From Nostoc sp. KVJ3 (GTDB taxonomy: Bacteria > Cyanobacteriota > Cyanobacteriia > Cyanobacteriales > Nostocaceae): a stretch of DNA of 64,000 nucleotides. The notes beneath the pieces are model-generated. The model was not told the origin of the DNA. It was given only the letters and a program-made list of their open reading frames with translations, and ran no database searches. The position numbers and the translations under genes were made by a program. Shown piece after piece: positions 52,806 to 61,326 of the stretch. The stretch is from contig NZ_WWFG01000001.1 of NCBI RefSeq assembly GCF_026127265.1, forward strand, positions 2,023,501 through 2,087,500, in the 5' to 3' direction. How positions within the stretch are numbered: position 1 is the first letter of the stretch; each line of letters begins with the position of its first letter.

Positions 52806-53696
52806 ATGAGCGTTACTCCTAAAACTGATATCAATTGGCAGCCGATAACATCGCCACAAGCAGATGTTAATCCTGTACCTAACTTTTTCGGTGAATTGAT
52901 ACAAGAGACGTTAGCTTTAACTCGTCGCTTGTTTATTCAGCTGCAACGCCGTCCCTCAACTTTGGTTGCTGGAATTATTCAGCCAGTGATGTGGTTGATA
53001 CTGTTTGGTGCTTTGTTCCAAAATGCCCCCAAGGGTATATTTGGCAATACAACAACAAATTACGGACAATTTTTAGCTGCTGGCATCATTGTATTTACAG
53101 CCTTTGCTGGAGCGCTGAATGCTGGTTTACCCGTAATGTTTGATCGTGAGTTCGGCTTTTTAAATCGGTTGCTGGTAGCACCATTAGCATCGCGATTTTC
53201 TATTGTCTTTGCTTCAGCAATCTTCATCATCAGCCAAAGTTTACTGCAAGCAGCCGTGATTGTAGCGGCGGCGGCGTTCTTGGGCGCTGGACTACCCAAT
53301 GCAGTTGGTTTAAGTGCGATCGCTCTCATTGTCTTCCTCTTAGCTTTGGGAGTAACAGCCATCTCCCTCGGCTTGGCTTTCGCCCTACCCGGACACATTG
53401 AACTGATTGCAGTGATTTTTGTCACCAATCTACCATTATTGTTTGCTAGTACTGCCTTGGCTCCTTTATCCTTCATGCCTCAGTGGTTACAGGTTATTGC
53501 TACCTTGAATCCTCTTAGCTATGCGATCGAACCTATTCGCTATCTCTATCTCCATAGTAGTTGGGAATTAGGTAGCGTAGTTATGCAAGCTCCTTGGGGT
53601 AATGTTACCTTTGGAGGAGCGTTGCTAGTGTTGTTTGGCTTTGCCTTTGTCGCCTTAATAAGCATTCAACCCCAACTGCGACGGACTCTTGCTTAA
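52806..53696 (+). CDS. ABC-2-type transporter permease (DrrB-like)
   Basis: 296 aa with six transmembrane segments (for example STLVAGIIQPVMWLILFGAL; FLAAGIIVFTAFAGALNAGL; IELIAVIFVTNLPLLFASTA) and the ABC-2 hallmark region ATLNPLSYAIEPIRYLYL near the C-terminus. It forms an exporter with the DrrA-like ATPase encoded upstream. The N-terminal ~40 residues are cytoplasmic and rich in polar residues. Confidence 0.93.
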   Translation: MSVTPKTDINWQPITSPQADVNPVPNFFGELIQETLALTRRLFIQLQRRPSTLVAGIIQPVMWLILFGALFQNAPKGIFGNTTTNYGQFLAAGIIVFTAFAGALNAGLPVMFDREFGFLNRLLVAPLASRFSIVFASAIFIISQSLLQAAVIVAAAAFLGAGLPNAVGLSAIALIVFLLALGVTAISLGLAFALPGHIELIAVIFVTNLPLLFASTALAPLSFMPQWLQVIATLNPLSYAIEPIRYLYLHSSWELGSVVMQAPWGNVTFGGALLVLFGFAFVALISIQPQLRRTLA

Positions 53697-53732
53697 TTAG
53701 ATAAAATAGAGCAATTTTAGGGTCAAAATCCC

Positions 53733-54128
53733 ATGAAAAAACCATTTTTACAAATTCCTAGAATTTTGGTAGCTACTGTGGCAGGAATTGGCTTCGCGTC
53801 CTTGCTGATAGCTCAACCTAGTTCGGCTCAAGTAAGCAGCCCAGCCGATGCTTTTCCCAGTACCAGTACAACAGACCAAAATACCGATCCGTTCTCTCGT
53901 TCTAACTCAGATAATTTCAATATGTTAGACCTGGTTCATCGGGCAAATTTTGGTACTCTCAACTGGGATTCTAACCAAAAAAACGAACAATTAGACTCAG
54001 CCGCAGCAGTCTTTAGAGCAAGTCAACAAAAACGAATTCAACAAGGTCAACCACAACAAGCAACCCCCGCTTCGCCATCGGTTACGACGCAGCCATCGTT
54101 TACGCTGCCATTACCGTCAGGTAACTGA
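53733..54128 (+). CDS. Small exported hypothetical protein
   Basis: 131 aa. A signal peptide (ILVATVAGIGFASLLIAQPS, cleavage near SSA-QV, residue ~33) is followed by a Ser/Thr/Asn-rich linker, a short conserved-looking core (NFNMLDLVHRANFGTLNW, ~63-80) and a Gln/Pro-rich tail. I recognise no domain. It lies 37 bp after the permease gene and may share its transcript. Confidence 0.7.
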   Translation: MKKPFLQIPRILVATVAGIGFASLLIAQPSSAQVSSPADAFPSTSTTDQNTDPFSRSNSDNFNMLDLVHRANFGTLNWDSNQKNEQLDSAAAVFRASQQKRIQQGQPQQATPASPSVTTQPSFTLPLPSGN

Positions 54129-54187
54129 AATCAAATAAAGAACCCCAAGCCTCTAATACTTTGTCAGCTAGTTTTGTGGGTTTGTAG

Positions 54188-54229
54188 TAAGTACTTTAGT
54201 GCTTAGAAAATAAGGACTAAAGTCCTTAC
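54188..54229. repeat. Inverted repeat (aagtactttagtgctt / ggactaaagtcctta)
   Basis: Imperfect arms with the consensus gtaaggactttagtcctta, around a short spacer. A frequent cyanobacterial dispersed palindrome; here it could end transcription from the small exoprotein gene. Confidence 0.5.
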
Positions 54230-54404
54230 CCTTTAGGTTCGTTAGTCGCTCATGGGGGAAACCCCCTTGGTGCTAGCCTCTCCCTTTGGGAGAAGACCGC
54301 GCTAACTCACTACGAACTTGTTTACCCATCAATTTCAACTTGACAGATTATTAGAGCTTGGGATTGAGACTATTTCAAAAATCCTTAGTTATTGGGGTAA
54401 AAAA

Positions 54405-54842
54405 CTACAGCCCAAGTGCTGCTAAAATATCGCTAGCATGGGTGGTGGTATTTACAGCAGTGTCAACATGGGTAATTTTACCTTTGGGGTCAATTACGTA
54501 TGTGACGCGCTTGGCATAACCACCGCCATCCACATCGAAAGCTGTGATGAGTGATTTGTCGGAGTCAGCCAGTAGGGGAAAATTCAAATTATATTTTTGG
54601 GTGAATGCTTGATGAGAAACCTCATCATCAGCACTGACTCCCAACACTACAACATCTTTACCTTGATATTGAGACTGGGCATCCCGAAAACTACAGGCTT
54701 GTTTGGTGCAGCCTGGCGTGTCATCTTTGGGGTAAAAATATAAAACGACAGTCTTACCGGCAAAGTCAGATAGCGAGACTGTGTTGCCGTTTGTATCTTT
54801 GGCGGTAAATGCAGGTGCATCCGTACCAACTGCTAGAGGCAT
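54405..54842 (-). CDS. prxQ: Peroxiredoxin Q (BCP family)
   Basis: 145 aa, the full length of PrxQ/BCP. Peroxidatic Cys45 and resolving Cys50 lie in the same helix (PKDDTPGCTKQACSFRD), the form typical of PrxQ. The core shows VVLYFYPKDDTPG and FPLLADSDKSLITAF. It reduces hydrogen peroxide and organic hydroperoxides with electrons from thioredoxin, protecting the photosynthetic cell. Single gene with its own promoter; the insertion element with tnpB begins ~60 bp upstream of its start. Confidence 0.93.
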   Translation of the reverse strand: MPLAVGTDAPAFTAKDTNGNTVSLSDFAGKTVVLYFYPKDDTPGCTKQACSFRDAQSQYQGKDVVVLGVSADDEVSHQAFTQKYNLNFPLLADSDKSLITAFDVDGGGYAKRVTYVIDPKGKITHVDTAVNTTTHASDILAALGL

Positions 54843-55019
54843 AATTAACCTTTCCTGTTTCAGATTGTTGATGCACTTGAAATTTTACATTAATTTATGG
54901 GGTGTGATGCGTAAAGCCCCCACGATTCATCCGGGGGATATAAGCGAACAGCCGAATTCATTCGGCATTATTATGCAAAAGATGCTAGCGTAATATAGTG
55001 TTTGCTTGGTCGAGCAATC

Positions 55020-56246
55020 GTGATAATTTACGAGTTCAAAGTCAAGGGAAAGGATAAGCAATATCGTGCAATAAATGACGCTATTCGCACATCTCAGTTC
55101 ATCCAAAACAAGTGTTTAAGACAATGGATGGATGTCAAAGGGTTGAGTAAATACGACCTCAATAAATATTGTGCTGTACTTGCTGCCGAATTTCCCTTTG
55201 CAGACGAACTAAATTCAATGGCTCGACAATCTGCGGCAGAACGTGCTTGGTCAGCAATAGCTCGATTTTACGATAAGTGCAAGAAAAAAATCAAGGGTAA
55301 AAAGGGGTTTCCAAAGTTTAAAAAGAATTGCCGTTCAGTTGAATACAAGACTTCTGGATGGGCACTCTCAGAGAACAGGAAGGCGATTACTTTTAGAGAC
55401 AAAAAAGGGATAGGAACTCTTAAGCTAAAGGGAACTTATGATCTTAATCATTACAACATCAAACAGATTAAGCGCGTCCGATTATTACGTCGTGCCGACG
55501 GGTATTATGCTCAATTTGCTGTCGATGTTGACATTAAGGTTGAAACTCAACCTACCTTACAGGTAGTCGGTATTGACTTAGGGTTAAAGTATTTCATTGC
55601 CGATAGTAAAGGTTCGGTTGAACCATCACCCCAATTCTACCGTAAATCTGAGAAGCAGTTAAACCGAGTCAACCGCAAGAAGTCCAAGAAGTTCAGTGCG
55701 GAACGGGATATTGCCAAAACTAGGCAATCATCCAACTACTACAAAGCTAGAGTTAGGTATGCGAGGAAGCATTTAAGAGTAAGTAGGCAGCGAAAAGAGT
55801 ACTGCAAGCGTGTTGCACACTCCGTCATCCAATCTAATGATTTGGTAGCCTATGAAGACTTAAGTGTGAAGAACATGGTAAAAAACCGACATCTAGCTAA
55901 ATCAATATCTGATGCTGGGTGGTCAACCTTCCGTCAATGGTTAGAATATTTTGGGTACAAATATGGGAAGGTAACTGTTGCTGTTCCTCCACATAATACG
56001 AGTCAAAACTGTTCTAATTGTGGGAAGAAGGTCAAGAAGTCTCTATCTACAAGAACTCATGTTTGCCCACATTGCAACTATGTGGAAGATAGGGACATCA
56101 ACGCCAGCATCAACATTTTGAGATTAGGACTCAGTACCGTAGGGCATACGGGAACTTACGCTTGGGGAGATTTGCCCTCTTGGGCAGTTGGCGCAAGCCT
56201 GCTGTCTAACGGCGAGTCAGCGAACCAAGAATCCCCCGTTTTATAA
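55020..56246 (+). CDS. tnpB: TnpB RNA-guided endonuclease of IS200/IS605 type
   Basis: 408 aa from GTG 55020 (IIYEFKVKGKDKQYRAINDA); a TTG at 55002 is less natural. The RuvC-like active site is complete: Asp of GIDLGLKYF (~186), Glu of VAYEDLSVKN (~279) and Asp of DRDINASINIL (~357-359). The zinc-finger CSNCGKK ... CPHC (~333-352) is intact. TnpB proteins are RNA-guided DNA nucleases that help IS elements persist, guided by an omega-RNA from the right end. It is the ancestor type of Cas12. All catalytic residues being kept suggests an active nuclease. The C-terminal ~35 residues, after DRDINASINIL, are encoded in DNA that overlaps the likely omega-RNA. Confidence 0.92.
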   Translation: MIIYEFKVKGKDKQYRAINDAIRTSQFIQNKCLRQWMDVKGLSKYDLNKYCAVLAAEFPFADELNSMARQSAAERAWSAIARFYDKCKKKIKGKKGFPKFKKNCRSVEYKTSGWALSENRKAITFRDKKGIGTLKLKGTYDLNHYNIKQIKRVRLLRRADGYYAQFAVDVDIKVETQPTLQVVGIDLGLKYFIADSKGSVEPSPQFYRKSEKQLNRVNRKKSKKFSAERDIAKTRQSSNYYKARVRYARKHLRVSRQRKEYCKRVAHSVIQSNDLVAYEDLSVKNMVKNRHLAKSISDAGWSTFRQWLEYFGYKYGKVTVAVPPHNTSQNCSNCGKKVKKSLSTRTHVCPHCNYVEDRDINASINILRLGLSTVGHTGTYAWGDLPSWAVGASLLSNGESANQESPVL

Positions 56247-56262
56247 ACGGGGGAGTGTCAAA
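56090..56262 (+). ncRNA. Probable omega-RNA (TnpB guide RNA scaffold)
   Basis: In known TnpB systems the guide RNA covers the 3' end of tnpB and the right end of the element and continues into flanking DNA, which becomes the guide. The expected features are here: the last part of tnpB, gcaagcctgctgtctaacgg, then the right-end stem cccccgttttataaacggggg and agtgtcaa. The predicted guide starts with the bases just after ~56262 (aatgattaaat...). The 5' boundary is a guess. Confidence 0.5.
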
Positions 56263-56398
56263 ATGATTAAATATAATTGCTAAAAAATAGCATAACTATA
56301 CTTTAGGTAACTAATTTTGGTTAAATGAGGTATACAGTACAAAAAAAATATATTCTTGAATTAATCTTTTTTAGAAGAAAAATTTCTCCCCGTACACA

Positions 56399-56803
56399 AT
56401 GGCTGCTGCTGATTCCCAAAACCCAAATATTTTTGTCTATCCTCAAAATACAGTAGAAAGAGCCGAGCGATCGCTAGTGTGTTCGCCTTTCAATTTATCT
56501 TTATTTGAAGTCATGGGACACCAGAGTGTTTCATTAACCGCGATCGCCTTAGACAATGGACTCAAGCAGGGCTATACTAAGCGCCCTTTATCAGAATTAG
56601 CCTGTGACAACGCCTTGGGCTGGCTGATTCAAGTAGGTGTATTGCGTCGAGAAGTGGATGGTCAGGGGATTACAGATAGTTTTCGCCTTACTCCCTTGGG
56701 TCGTCAGTTAGTGGAAAAATATCAGGGAAAAAATTGGCGGACACCTTCATGGCGCGATCGTTTATTCGATGCTGTGATTCGTTGGTTGCGAATACCCTTT
56801 TAG
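56399..56803 (+). CDS. Small winged-helix-like protein conserved in cyanobacteria
   Basis: 134 aa. Sequence segments FNLSLFEVMGHQSVSLTAIA, ACDNALGWLIQVGVLRREVD and SFRLTPLGRQLVEKYQGKNW suggest a winged helix: helix, recognition-type helix (LAcDNALGWLIQVGVL) and a wing. The C-terminus (SWRDRLFDAVIRWLRIPF) is amphipathic and could contact membrane. It resembles a cyanobacteria-only family of unknown function (I recall it as Npun_F0494-type; not verified). Free-standing, 140 bp after the insertion sequence. Confidence 0.7.
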   Translation: MAAADSQNPNIFVYPQNTVERAERSLVCSPFNLSLFEVMGHQSVSLTAIALDNGLKQGYTKRPLSELACDNALGWLIQVGVLRREVDGQGITDSFRLTPLGRQLVEKYQGKNWRTPSWRDRLFDAVIRWLRIPF

Positions 56804-56902
56804 AAGAAAAACCCAATAGTTAGGATTAGGCAATCAAAGGGAATAATATATACGGAAACATCACATCTGTTCATGAAGTCTTTACAATGTGGTGGTAATT
56901 GG

Positions 56903-56950
56903 GAATTGGGAACTTGTACTGAGCGAAGCCGAAGTACAAGTTCCCAATTC
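56903..56950. repeat. Perfect hairpin with 18-bp arms upstream of cobQ
   Basis: Arms gaattgggaacttgtact and agtacaagttcccaattc with a 12-nt loop. It ends 38 bp before cobQ. It resembles dispersed gggaattggga repeats. A role as terminator for the upstream gene or as attenuator is possible; it does not look like a cobalamin riboswitch. Confidence 0.6.
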
Positions 56951-56987
56951 TCAAGTATCTTGAAAAACTAACTAATAAATAGCAACT

Positions 56988-58472
56988 ATGAAATCAATTA
57001 TGGTGGTGGGGACAACATCACATGCAGGGAAATCACTTTTAACTACAGCTATTTGTCGTATTCTGTCGCGGCGTGGTTGGCGGGTGGCTCCCTTTAAAGG
57101 TCAAAATATGGCTTTAAATGCTTATGTTACTGCCAGTGGTGGAGAAATTGGCTATGCCCAAGCAGTACAGGCTTGGGCTGCGGGAGTCGTACCTTGGGTA
57201 GAAATGAATCCAATTTTACTCAAACCTCAAGGGGATATGACTTCTCAAGTAATAATTAAAGGTAGGTCTGTAGGGAAAGTAAGTGCCTCAGATTACTACG
57301 AGCAATATTTTGAACTGGGATGGCGGACAATTGAAGAATCGCTACAGCATTTAGGAACAGAATTTGACTTACTGGTTTGCGAAGGGGCTGGTAGCCCAGC
57401 AGAGATTAACCTCAAGCACCGCGATTTAACTAATATGCGGGTGGCAAAATATTTGAATGCACCAACGATGTTAGTTGTTGATATCGATCGGGGTGGTGCT
57501 TTTGCCCATGTCGTTGGAACCTTAGAGTTATTAGAACCCGATGAACGCGCTCTAATTAAGGGTGTAGTAATTAACAAATTTCGAGGACAGCGATCGCTCC
57601 TAGATTCGGGGATAAAATGGTTAGAAGAACGCACAGGTATTCCTGTTGTCGGTGTTATCCCCTACTTACAAGAAGTGTTTCCGGCAGAAGACTCCCTTGA
57701 TTTACTAGAGCGTCAATCGTCGTCAAGTAAAGCCCAAACAGACCTCAATATTGCTGTCATCCGCTTACCCAGGATTGCCAATTTCACCGACTTTGATCCA
57801 CTAGAATCAGAAAGCACAGTTTCAGTAAAATACCTCAGTCCTAAACAAGATTTAGGACATCCTGATGCCGTAATTATCCCAGGCACAAAGACCACGATTG
57901 CTGATTTGCTATTGTTGCAAAAAAGTGGTATGGCAGAAGCTATTCAACACTATGCTGCCTCTGGGGGAACGGTTTTAGGTATCTGCGGTGGCTATCAGAT
58001 GCTCGGTCAAATCATCGCCGATCCTGAAGGCATAGAAGGACAAGCTGGCAGATTTCAGGGGTTAAATCTTTTACCAATTAGAACCGTAATTACCGGACAA
58101 AAAATCGCCCGCCAGCGCCAAGTTAGCTCAAATTACCCACAACAGGGTTTGCCAGTCAATGGCTTTGAAATCCACCAAGGGCGATCGCGCATCGAACAGC
58201 AAGGAATAGACCCTCAATCCTACCATGCCCTATTTGACGATATTAATTTAGGATTAGTAGATAGTTGTCAATCAGTTTGGGGAAGTTACCTCCACGGGCT
58301 TTTTGACAACGGCCCTTGGCGACGCGCTTGGTTAAATCGCCTCCGTCAACAGCGCGGTTTAAAATCTTTGCCCACAGGTGTTGCTAACTACCGAGAACAG
58401 CGAGAGCAGATTTTGGACTCCCTAGCCACTGAAGTCGAAAGTCATTTAGACTTAACTCCATTTTTGTCTTAA
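56988..58472 (+). CDS. cobQ: Cobyric acid synthase
   Basis: 494 aa. N-terminal ATP-dependent amidoligase domain with the dethiobiotin-synthetase-like P-loop GTTSHAGKSLLTTA (~8-21) and PFKGQNMALNAYVTASGGEI; the C-terminal class I glutamine-amidotransferase domain has the nucleophile Cys in VLGICGGYQMLG (~332) and the downstream His in SYLHGLFDN. It amidates four side chains of adenosylcobyrinic a,c-diamide using glutamine and ATP, the step before aminopropanol attachment. Ferredoxin gene follows 37 bp later. Full length. Confidence 0.95.
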   Translation: MKSIMVVGTTSHAGKSLLTTAICRILSRRGWRVAPFKGQNMALNAYVTASGGEIGYAQAVQAWAAGVVPWVEMNPILLKPQGDMTSQVIIKGRSVGKVSASDYYEQYFELGWRTIEESLQHLGTEFDLLVCEGAGSPAEINLKHRDLTNMRVAKYLNAPTMLVVDIDRGGAFAHVVGTLELLEPDERALIKGVVINKFRGQRSLLDSGIKWLEERTGIPVVGVIPYLQEVFPAEDSLDLLERQSSSSKAQTDLNIAVIRLPRIANFTDFDPLESESTVSVKYLSPKQDLGHPDAVIIPGTKTTIADLLLLQKSGMAEAIQHYAASGGTVLGICGGYQMLGQIIADPEGIEGQAGRFQGLNLLPIRTVITGQKIARQRQVSSNYPQQGLPVNGFEIHQGRSRIEQQGIDPQSYHALFDDINLGLVDSCQSVWGSYLHGLFDNGPWRRAWLNRLRQQRGLKSLPTGVANYREQREQILDSLATEVESHLDLTPFLS

Positions 58473-58509
58473 GCTAGGCTCTGATCGGAAATTTCAATAC
58501 GAATTATTA

Positions 58510-58746
58510 ATGATTGTTCGCGTCCGCTTTTTACCAGATGATGTCACAGTAGATGCCGAAGTGGGAGAAGCCCTTTTAGATGTAGCAGACCGGGCTGGGG
58601 TATTTATTCCCACCGGTTGTCTAATGGGGTCTTGTCACGCTTGCACCGTCGAATTAGAGGATGGAGAAATCATCCGCGCTTGTATCACCGCAGTCCCGCC
58701 ACGCGAAGAATTGACGATTAATTTGTTTAGCGATCCTACTTGGTAA
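58510..58746 (+). CDS. Small [2Fe-2S] ferredoxin
   Basis: 78 aa, short for a plant-type ferredoxin (~97-100 aa). Cluster ligands are Cys37, Cys42, Cys45 and Cys58 (PTGCLMGSCHACTVELEDGE ... RACITAV). The spacing of the last Cys (12 residues after Cys45, not ~29) resembles the small bacterial ferredoxins rather than PetF. The electron-transfer partner is unknown. It lies just downstream of cobQ, so a role in corrin reduction or another redox step is possible but not shown. Confidence 0.9.
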   Translation: MIVRVRFLPDDVTVDAEVGEALLDVADRAGVFIPTGCLMGSCHACTVELEDGEIIRACITAVPPREELTINLFSDPTW

Positions 58747-58799
58747 TGTCGCCCCTGTCATTGAGAATGATTGGTATGCTATGGCAATATTAATGATGA

Positions 58800-58945
58800 T
58801 TATCCTTTTGATTTTTGAACAAAATTAGGTATTGTAGAGTGTGTTAGAACGGAGTTCGTAACGCACCATTATCAGGGGTTTGGTGCCGTACTCTCCGCGA
58901 TCACACCCTACATATATTTTCAGAAATCAAACCGGATTCCTCTAT
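58800..58945. repeat. ataggaat/gtagggtg-family repeat (copy 2)
   Basis: Contains gtagagtgtgttagaacgg and the inverse ctccgcgatcacaccctac, with cttttgatttttgaac at the left end and gaaatcaaaccggattcctctat at the right. Core sequence ggtttggtgccgtactctccgcgat occurs in opposite orientation at 62975-63010. It fills the gap between the ferredoxin and SRPBCC genes. Confidence 0.7.
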
Positions 58946-58946
58946 A

Positions 58947-59393
58947 TCAATTAGCTTTAACATTCAGCGCGTATTCTTTAAACCTTTCTAAATCAGCTTG
59001 AATTGTCGATTCAACTATCCGTCCTAAAAATAAGTTATCCATAATTTTGCCAATAATGCCGGGGATAGCGTAGGAAATACTCATTTTGACAATGCTACTA
59101 TTGTGGCGATCGTAAAAGCGAATTGCTCCCTGATTCGGCAAACCATCAATCGATTCCCATTGGATAATTTGGTTTGGGATAACTTTGAGAATTCGGGATT
59201 TCCAGGTAAATTCCAGACCGCCACCAGCACGAAGTTTCCAAAGAGATATATCTGGATTATCTGGTGGAATTTTCACAGAATCAATCCACTTCATCCACAG
59301 GGGCATTTGCTCCAAATCAGACCAGAGACTCCATACTAAATCTATGGGAGCCTCTACTTCTACCTGCACAGTATGCTCTAACCAGTCTGACAT
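58947..59393 (-). CDS. SRPBCC-superfamily (polyketide cyclase/dehydrase-like) protein
   Basis: 148 aa. The opening WLEHTVQVEVEAPIDLVWSL and WSDLEQMPLWMKWIDSVK are the signature of START-like proteins, followed by SRILKVIPNQIIQWESIDGL and a long C-terminal helix (GRIVESTIQADLERFKEYA). The fold makes a hydrophobic pocket for a lipid or isoprenoid. It follows the zeta-carotene desaturase gene by 42 bp on the same strand, so a carotenoid-related role is likely but inferred from position. Confidence 0.88.
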   Translation of the reverse strand: MSDWLEHTVQVEVEAPIDLVWSLWSDLEQMPLWMKWIDSVKIPPDNPDISLWKLRAGGGLEFTWKSRILKVIPNQIIQWESIDGLPNQGAIRFYDRHNSSIVKMSISYAIPGIIGKIMDNLFLGRIVESTIQADLERFKEYALNVKAN

Positions 59394-59435
59394 CTCTACT
59401 TCTTCCTTTGCGCTCTTTGCGCCCTTTGCGGTTCG

Positions 59436-60875
59436 TTATCTCTTCAAACTTTCCAAAATCACTTTTGCCGCCCGCCGTCCAGAAATAGTAGCACCTTCCA
59501 TACTGTCGATGTAGTCTTGCTGAGTATAACTCCCGGCAAGAAAGAAATTATCTACTGGTGTTTTTTGGTTGGGACGGTACGCATCCATCCCTGGCGCTTC
59601 TCGGTAGAGAGACTGAGCAAGTTTTACCACACTATACCAAGTCATATTTAGCTCCCGCGACGAGGGAAACAGTTCGTGAACTTGCTTGAGGACATGCTGT
59701 GCGATCGCTTCATTGCTTTGGGTAATAAACGGATCTCCCGGTGTCAGCACCAGTTGTAACAATGACCCCTGTCCTGGGCGATAATAATCAGCAGGGCTAG
59801 TCAACGCCAAATCGGCAAAACAAGAAAAGTCAGCATCGGCTGTGTAGAGTAAATTATCAATTCCAGCCGCGTGCAAAAGCTGTTTACGTTGTTCTCCATC
59901 GTTCAGTTCTGTTACCCAACCATCGAAGCGTAATTGCACTGTAGCCACTGGTACTGCATCCAGTTTGTAAATATTGTCAAATTCTGACCACTTACGCCAC
60001 TCCTGGGGTAAGATACGTTGAATTCCTGGAACATCACAGGCAAAAACGTAAGCGTCAGCAGTGATAGTTTCTACTGCATCACCTTGAGCAACTGCTATAC
60101 CAGTAACGCAGGTTTGTTCGCCTGACTCAGTAAATTGAATTTCCCGCACTTGCCGACGCGTATAAACTTTAGTGCCTCTGGCTTCTAAATATTCCAGAAT
60201 GGGTTTGTGTAAATATTCAGATGGAGAACCTTCCAGCATTCGTAAAACTGAAGCTTCAGTTCTGACTGCAAATAACTGGAATATCGTTAACATACAACGG
60301 GCAGACATATTTTCGCAATCAATAAATCCCAATGCGTAGGCAATGGGATTCCATAAGCGCTTAATACTGCCATTACTCCCACCGTGACTGCGAAACCAAT
60401 CGGCAAAGCTAATTTTATCTAAGTTACGGATAGTTTTCATCGCCCCATTAAAGTCTACCAATCCGCGAACTATCGGACTAGTACCCAAAGCGATCGCATT
60501 TTGCAATTTATCCTGCAACGATAGTTGGGAAGTCGTGAAAAATGCCTTTAAGCCATTGAAAGGCGCACCTGTAAAAAAGCGAAAATCCAAACCACCAGTG
60601 CGTCCCCCTTTATTAATAAAGGTGTGGGTATGTTCCTTGAGGCGTAAGTTTTCTAACACGCCCACTTTCTTCATCAAGTCAAATAGTTGGTAGTAGCACC
60701 CGAAAAATACATGTAAACCCATTTCTAGATGGTTGCCATCTCCATCAACCCAACTGCCAACTTTGCCACCTACAAACGGACGAGACTCAAAAATCTCTAT
60801 TTCACAACCAGCATCAGCTAAATCTACTGCGGTTGCTAGTCCAGCAAGTCCCGCACCTACGATTGCAACACGCAT
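59436..60875 (-). CDS. zds: Zeta-carotene desaturase
   Basis: 479 aa, plant/cyanobacterial type (also crtQ). FAD-binding motif VAIVGAGLAGLATAVDLA (~3-20) at the N-terminus, FVGGKVGSWVDGDGNHLEMG (~39-58) and the C-terminal NFFLAGSYTQQDYIDSMEGA, where FAD is closed in. It converts 9,9'-di-cis-zeta-carotene to lycopene precursors by two desaturations at the thylakoid membrane, passing electrons to plastoquinone. The SRPBCC gene follows in the same direction. No phytoene desaturase gene is seen in this window. Confidence 0.95.
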   Translation of the reverse strand: MRVAIVGAGLAGLATAVDLADAGCEIEIFESRPFVGGKVGSWVDGDGNHLEMGLHVFFGCYYQLFDLMKKVGVLENLRLKEHTHTFINKGGRTGGLDFRFFTGAPFNGLKAFFTTSQLSLQDKLQNAIALGTSPIVRGLVDFNGAMKTIRNLDKISFADWFRSHGGSNGSIKRLWNPIAYALGFIDCENMSARCMLTIFQLFAVRTEASVLRMLEGSPSEYLHKPILEYLEARGTKVYTRRQVREIQFTESGEQTCVTGIAVAQGDAVETITADAYVFACDVPGIQRILPQEWRKWSEFDNIYKLDAVPVATVQLRFDGWVTELNDGEQRKQLLHAAGIDNLLYTADADFSCFADLALTSPADYYRPGQGSLLQLVLTPGDPFITQSNEAIAQHVLKQVHELFPSSRELNMTWYSVVKLAQSLYREAPGMDAYRPNQKTPVDNFFLAGSYTQQDYIDSMEGATISGRRAAKVILESLKR

Positions 60876-61149
60876 TCCGTCGTTCCTTTTCAGTTTCTTT
60901 ACAGATTGTAACTGGGTTGGTGTCGGAATTTGCTACTTGATATCAACTCTATCAGCATATCAAGTCCGGGCAATGTCGATGCTAAAACCTCTTTGATTAC
61001 TTCTTTTAGTCCCGACAAATGACCAGACGCGTTTTTCTCGCGTCTGTATCAGTTAGACAAATTCTTGTCCATCGCGGCGCACTCAAAAAAGTATCAGAGC
61101 TATTTTTTAGTGGCAAAGCAGTTATCTCGTAAGTAGTGAAAGTATGTTA

Positions 61150-61326
61150 TTACTTGTTTACATCTTTACCTTCGTCGGAGACAGGCAAACTTCTAATCAG
61201 TTCGCGAATCACGTCGGTTGCAGGTCTACCTGTTTGTTGGCAATATTTTTCTAGTTTCTCCGCTTCCTGTGTTGCGAGATTAACTGTTATGCGTTTAACG
61301 GCCCATTTTTTATTTGTCATTATCAT
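61150..61326 (-). CDS. Small ribbon-helix-helix (CopG-like) DNA-binding protein
   Basis: 58 aa from ATG 61326 (or 56 aa from the second ATG at 61320). It is too short for the supplied frame list, but the sequence is convincing: a strand KRITVNLAT followed by two helices QEAEKLEKYCQQTG and ATDVIRELIRSLP, the classic ribbon-helix-helix plan. Such proteins are antitoxins or small regulators. No toxin gene is adjacent, so a repressor or orphan antitoxin is likely. The plus-strand frame over the same bases is its shadow. Confidence 0.75.
   Translation of the reverse strand: MIMTNKKWAVKRITVNLATQEAEKLEKYCQQTGRPATDVIRELIRSLPVSDEGKDVNK

Larger units (their letters stand above)
54905..56262 (+). mobile_element. 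Solo-tnpB insertion sequence (IS200/IS605 superfamily, IS1341-like)
   Basis: Contains tnpB only, no tnpA. The left end shows two small hairpins: ccccc..ggggg (54917-54937) and gccgaattcattcggc (54951-54966). The right end has the hairpin cccccgttttataaacggggg followed by agtgtcaa (to about 56262). There are no terminal inverted repeats, as expected for single-strand transposition with subterminal hairpins. Exact ends are uncertain by several bases. Movement would need a TnpA in trans. Confidence 0.8.

Noticed and set aside
53060..53476. 138-aa minus-strand frame across the permease gene
   Set aside because: Shadow of the ABC-2 permease on the opposite strand.
56820..56987. Possible cobalamin riboswitch upstream of cobQ
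   Set aside because: Only a simple 18-bp hairpin is present; no B12-box-like sequence (such as gccactg) could be seen.
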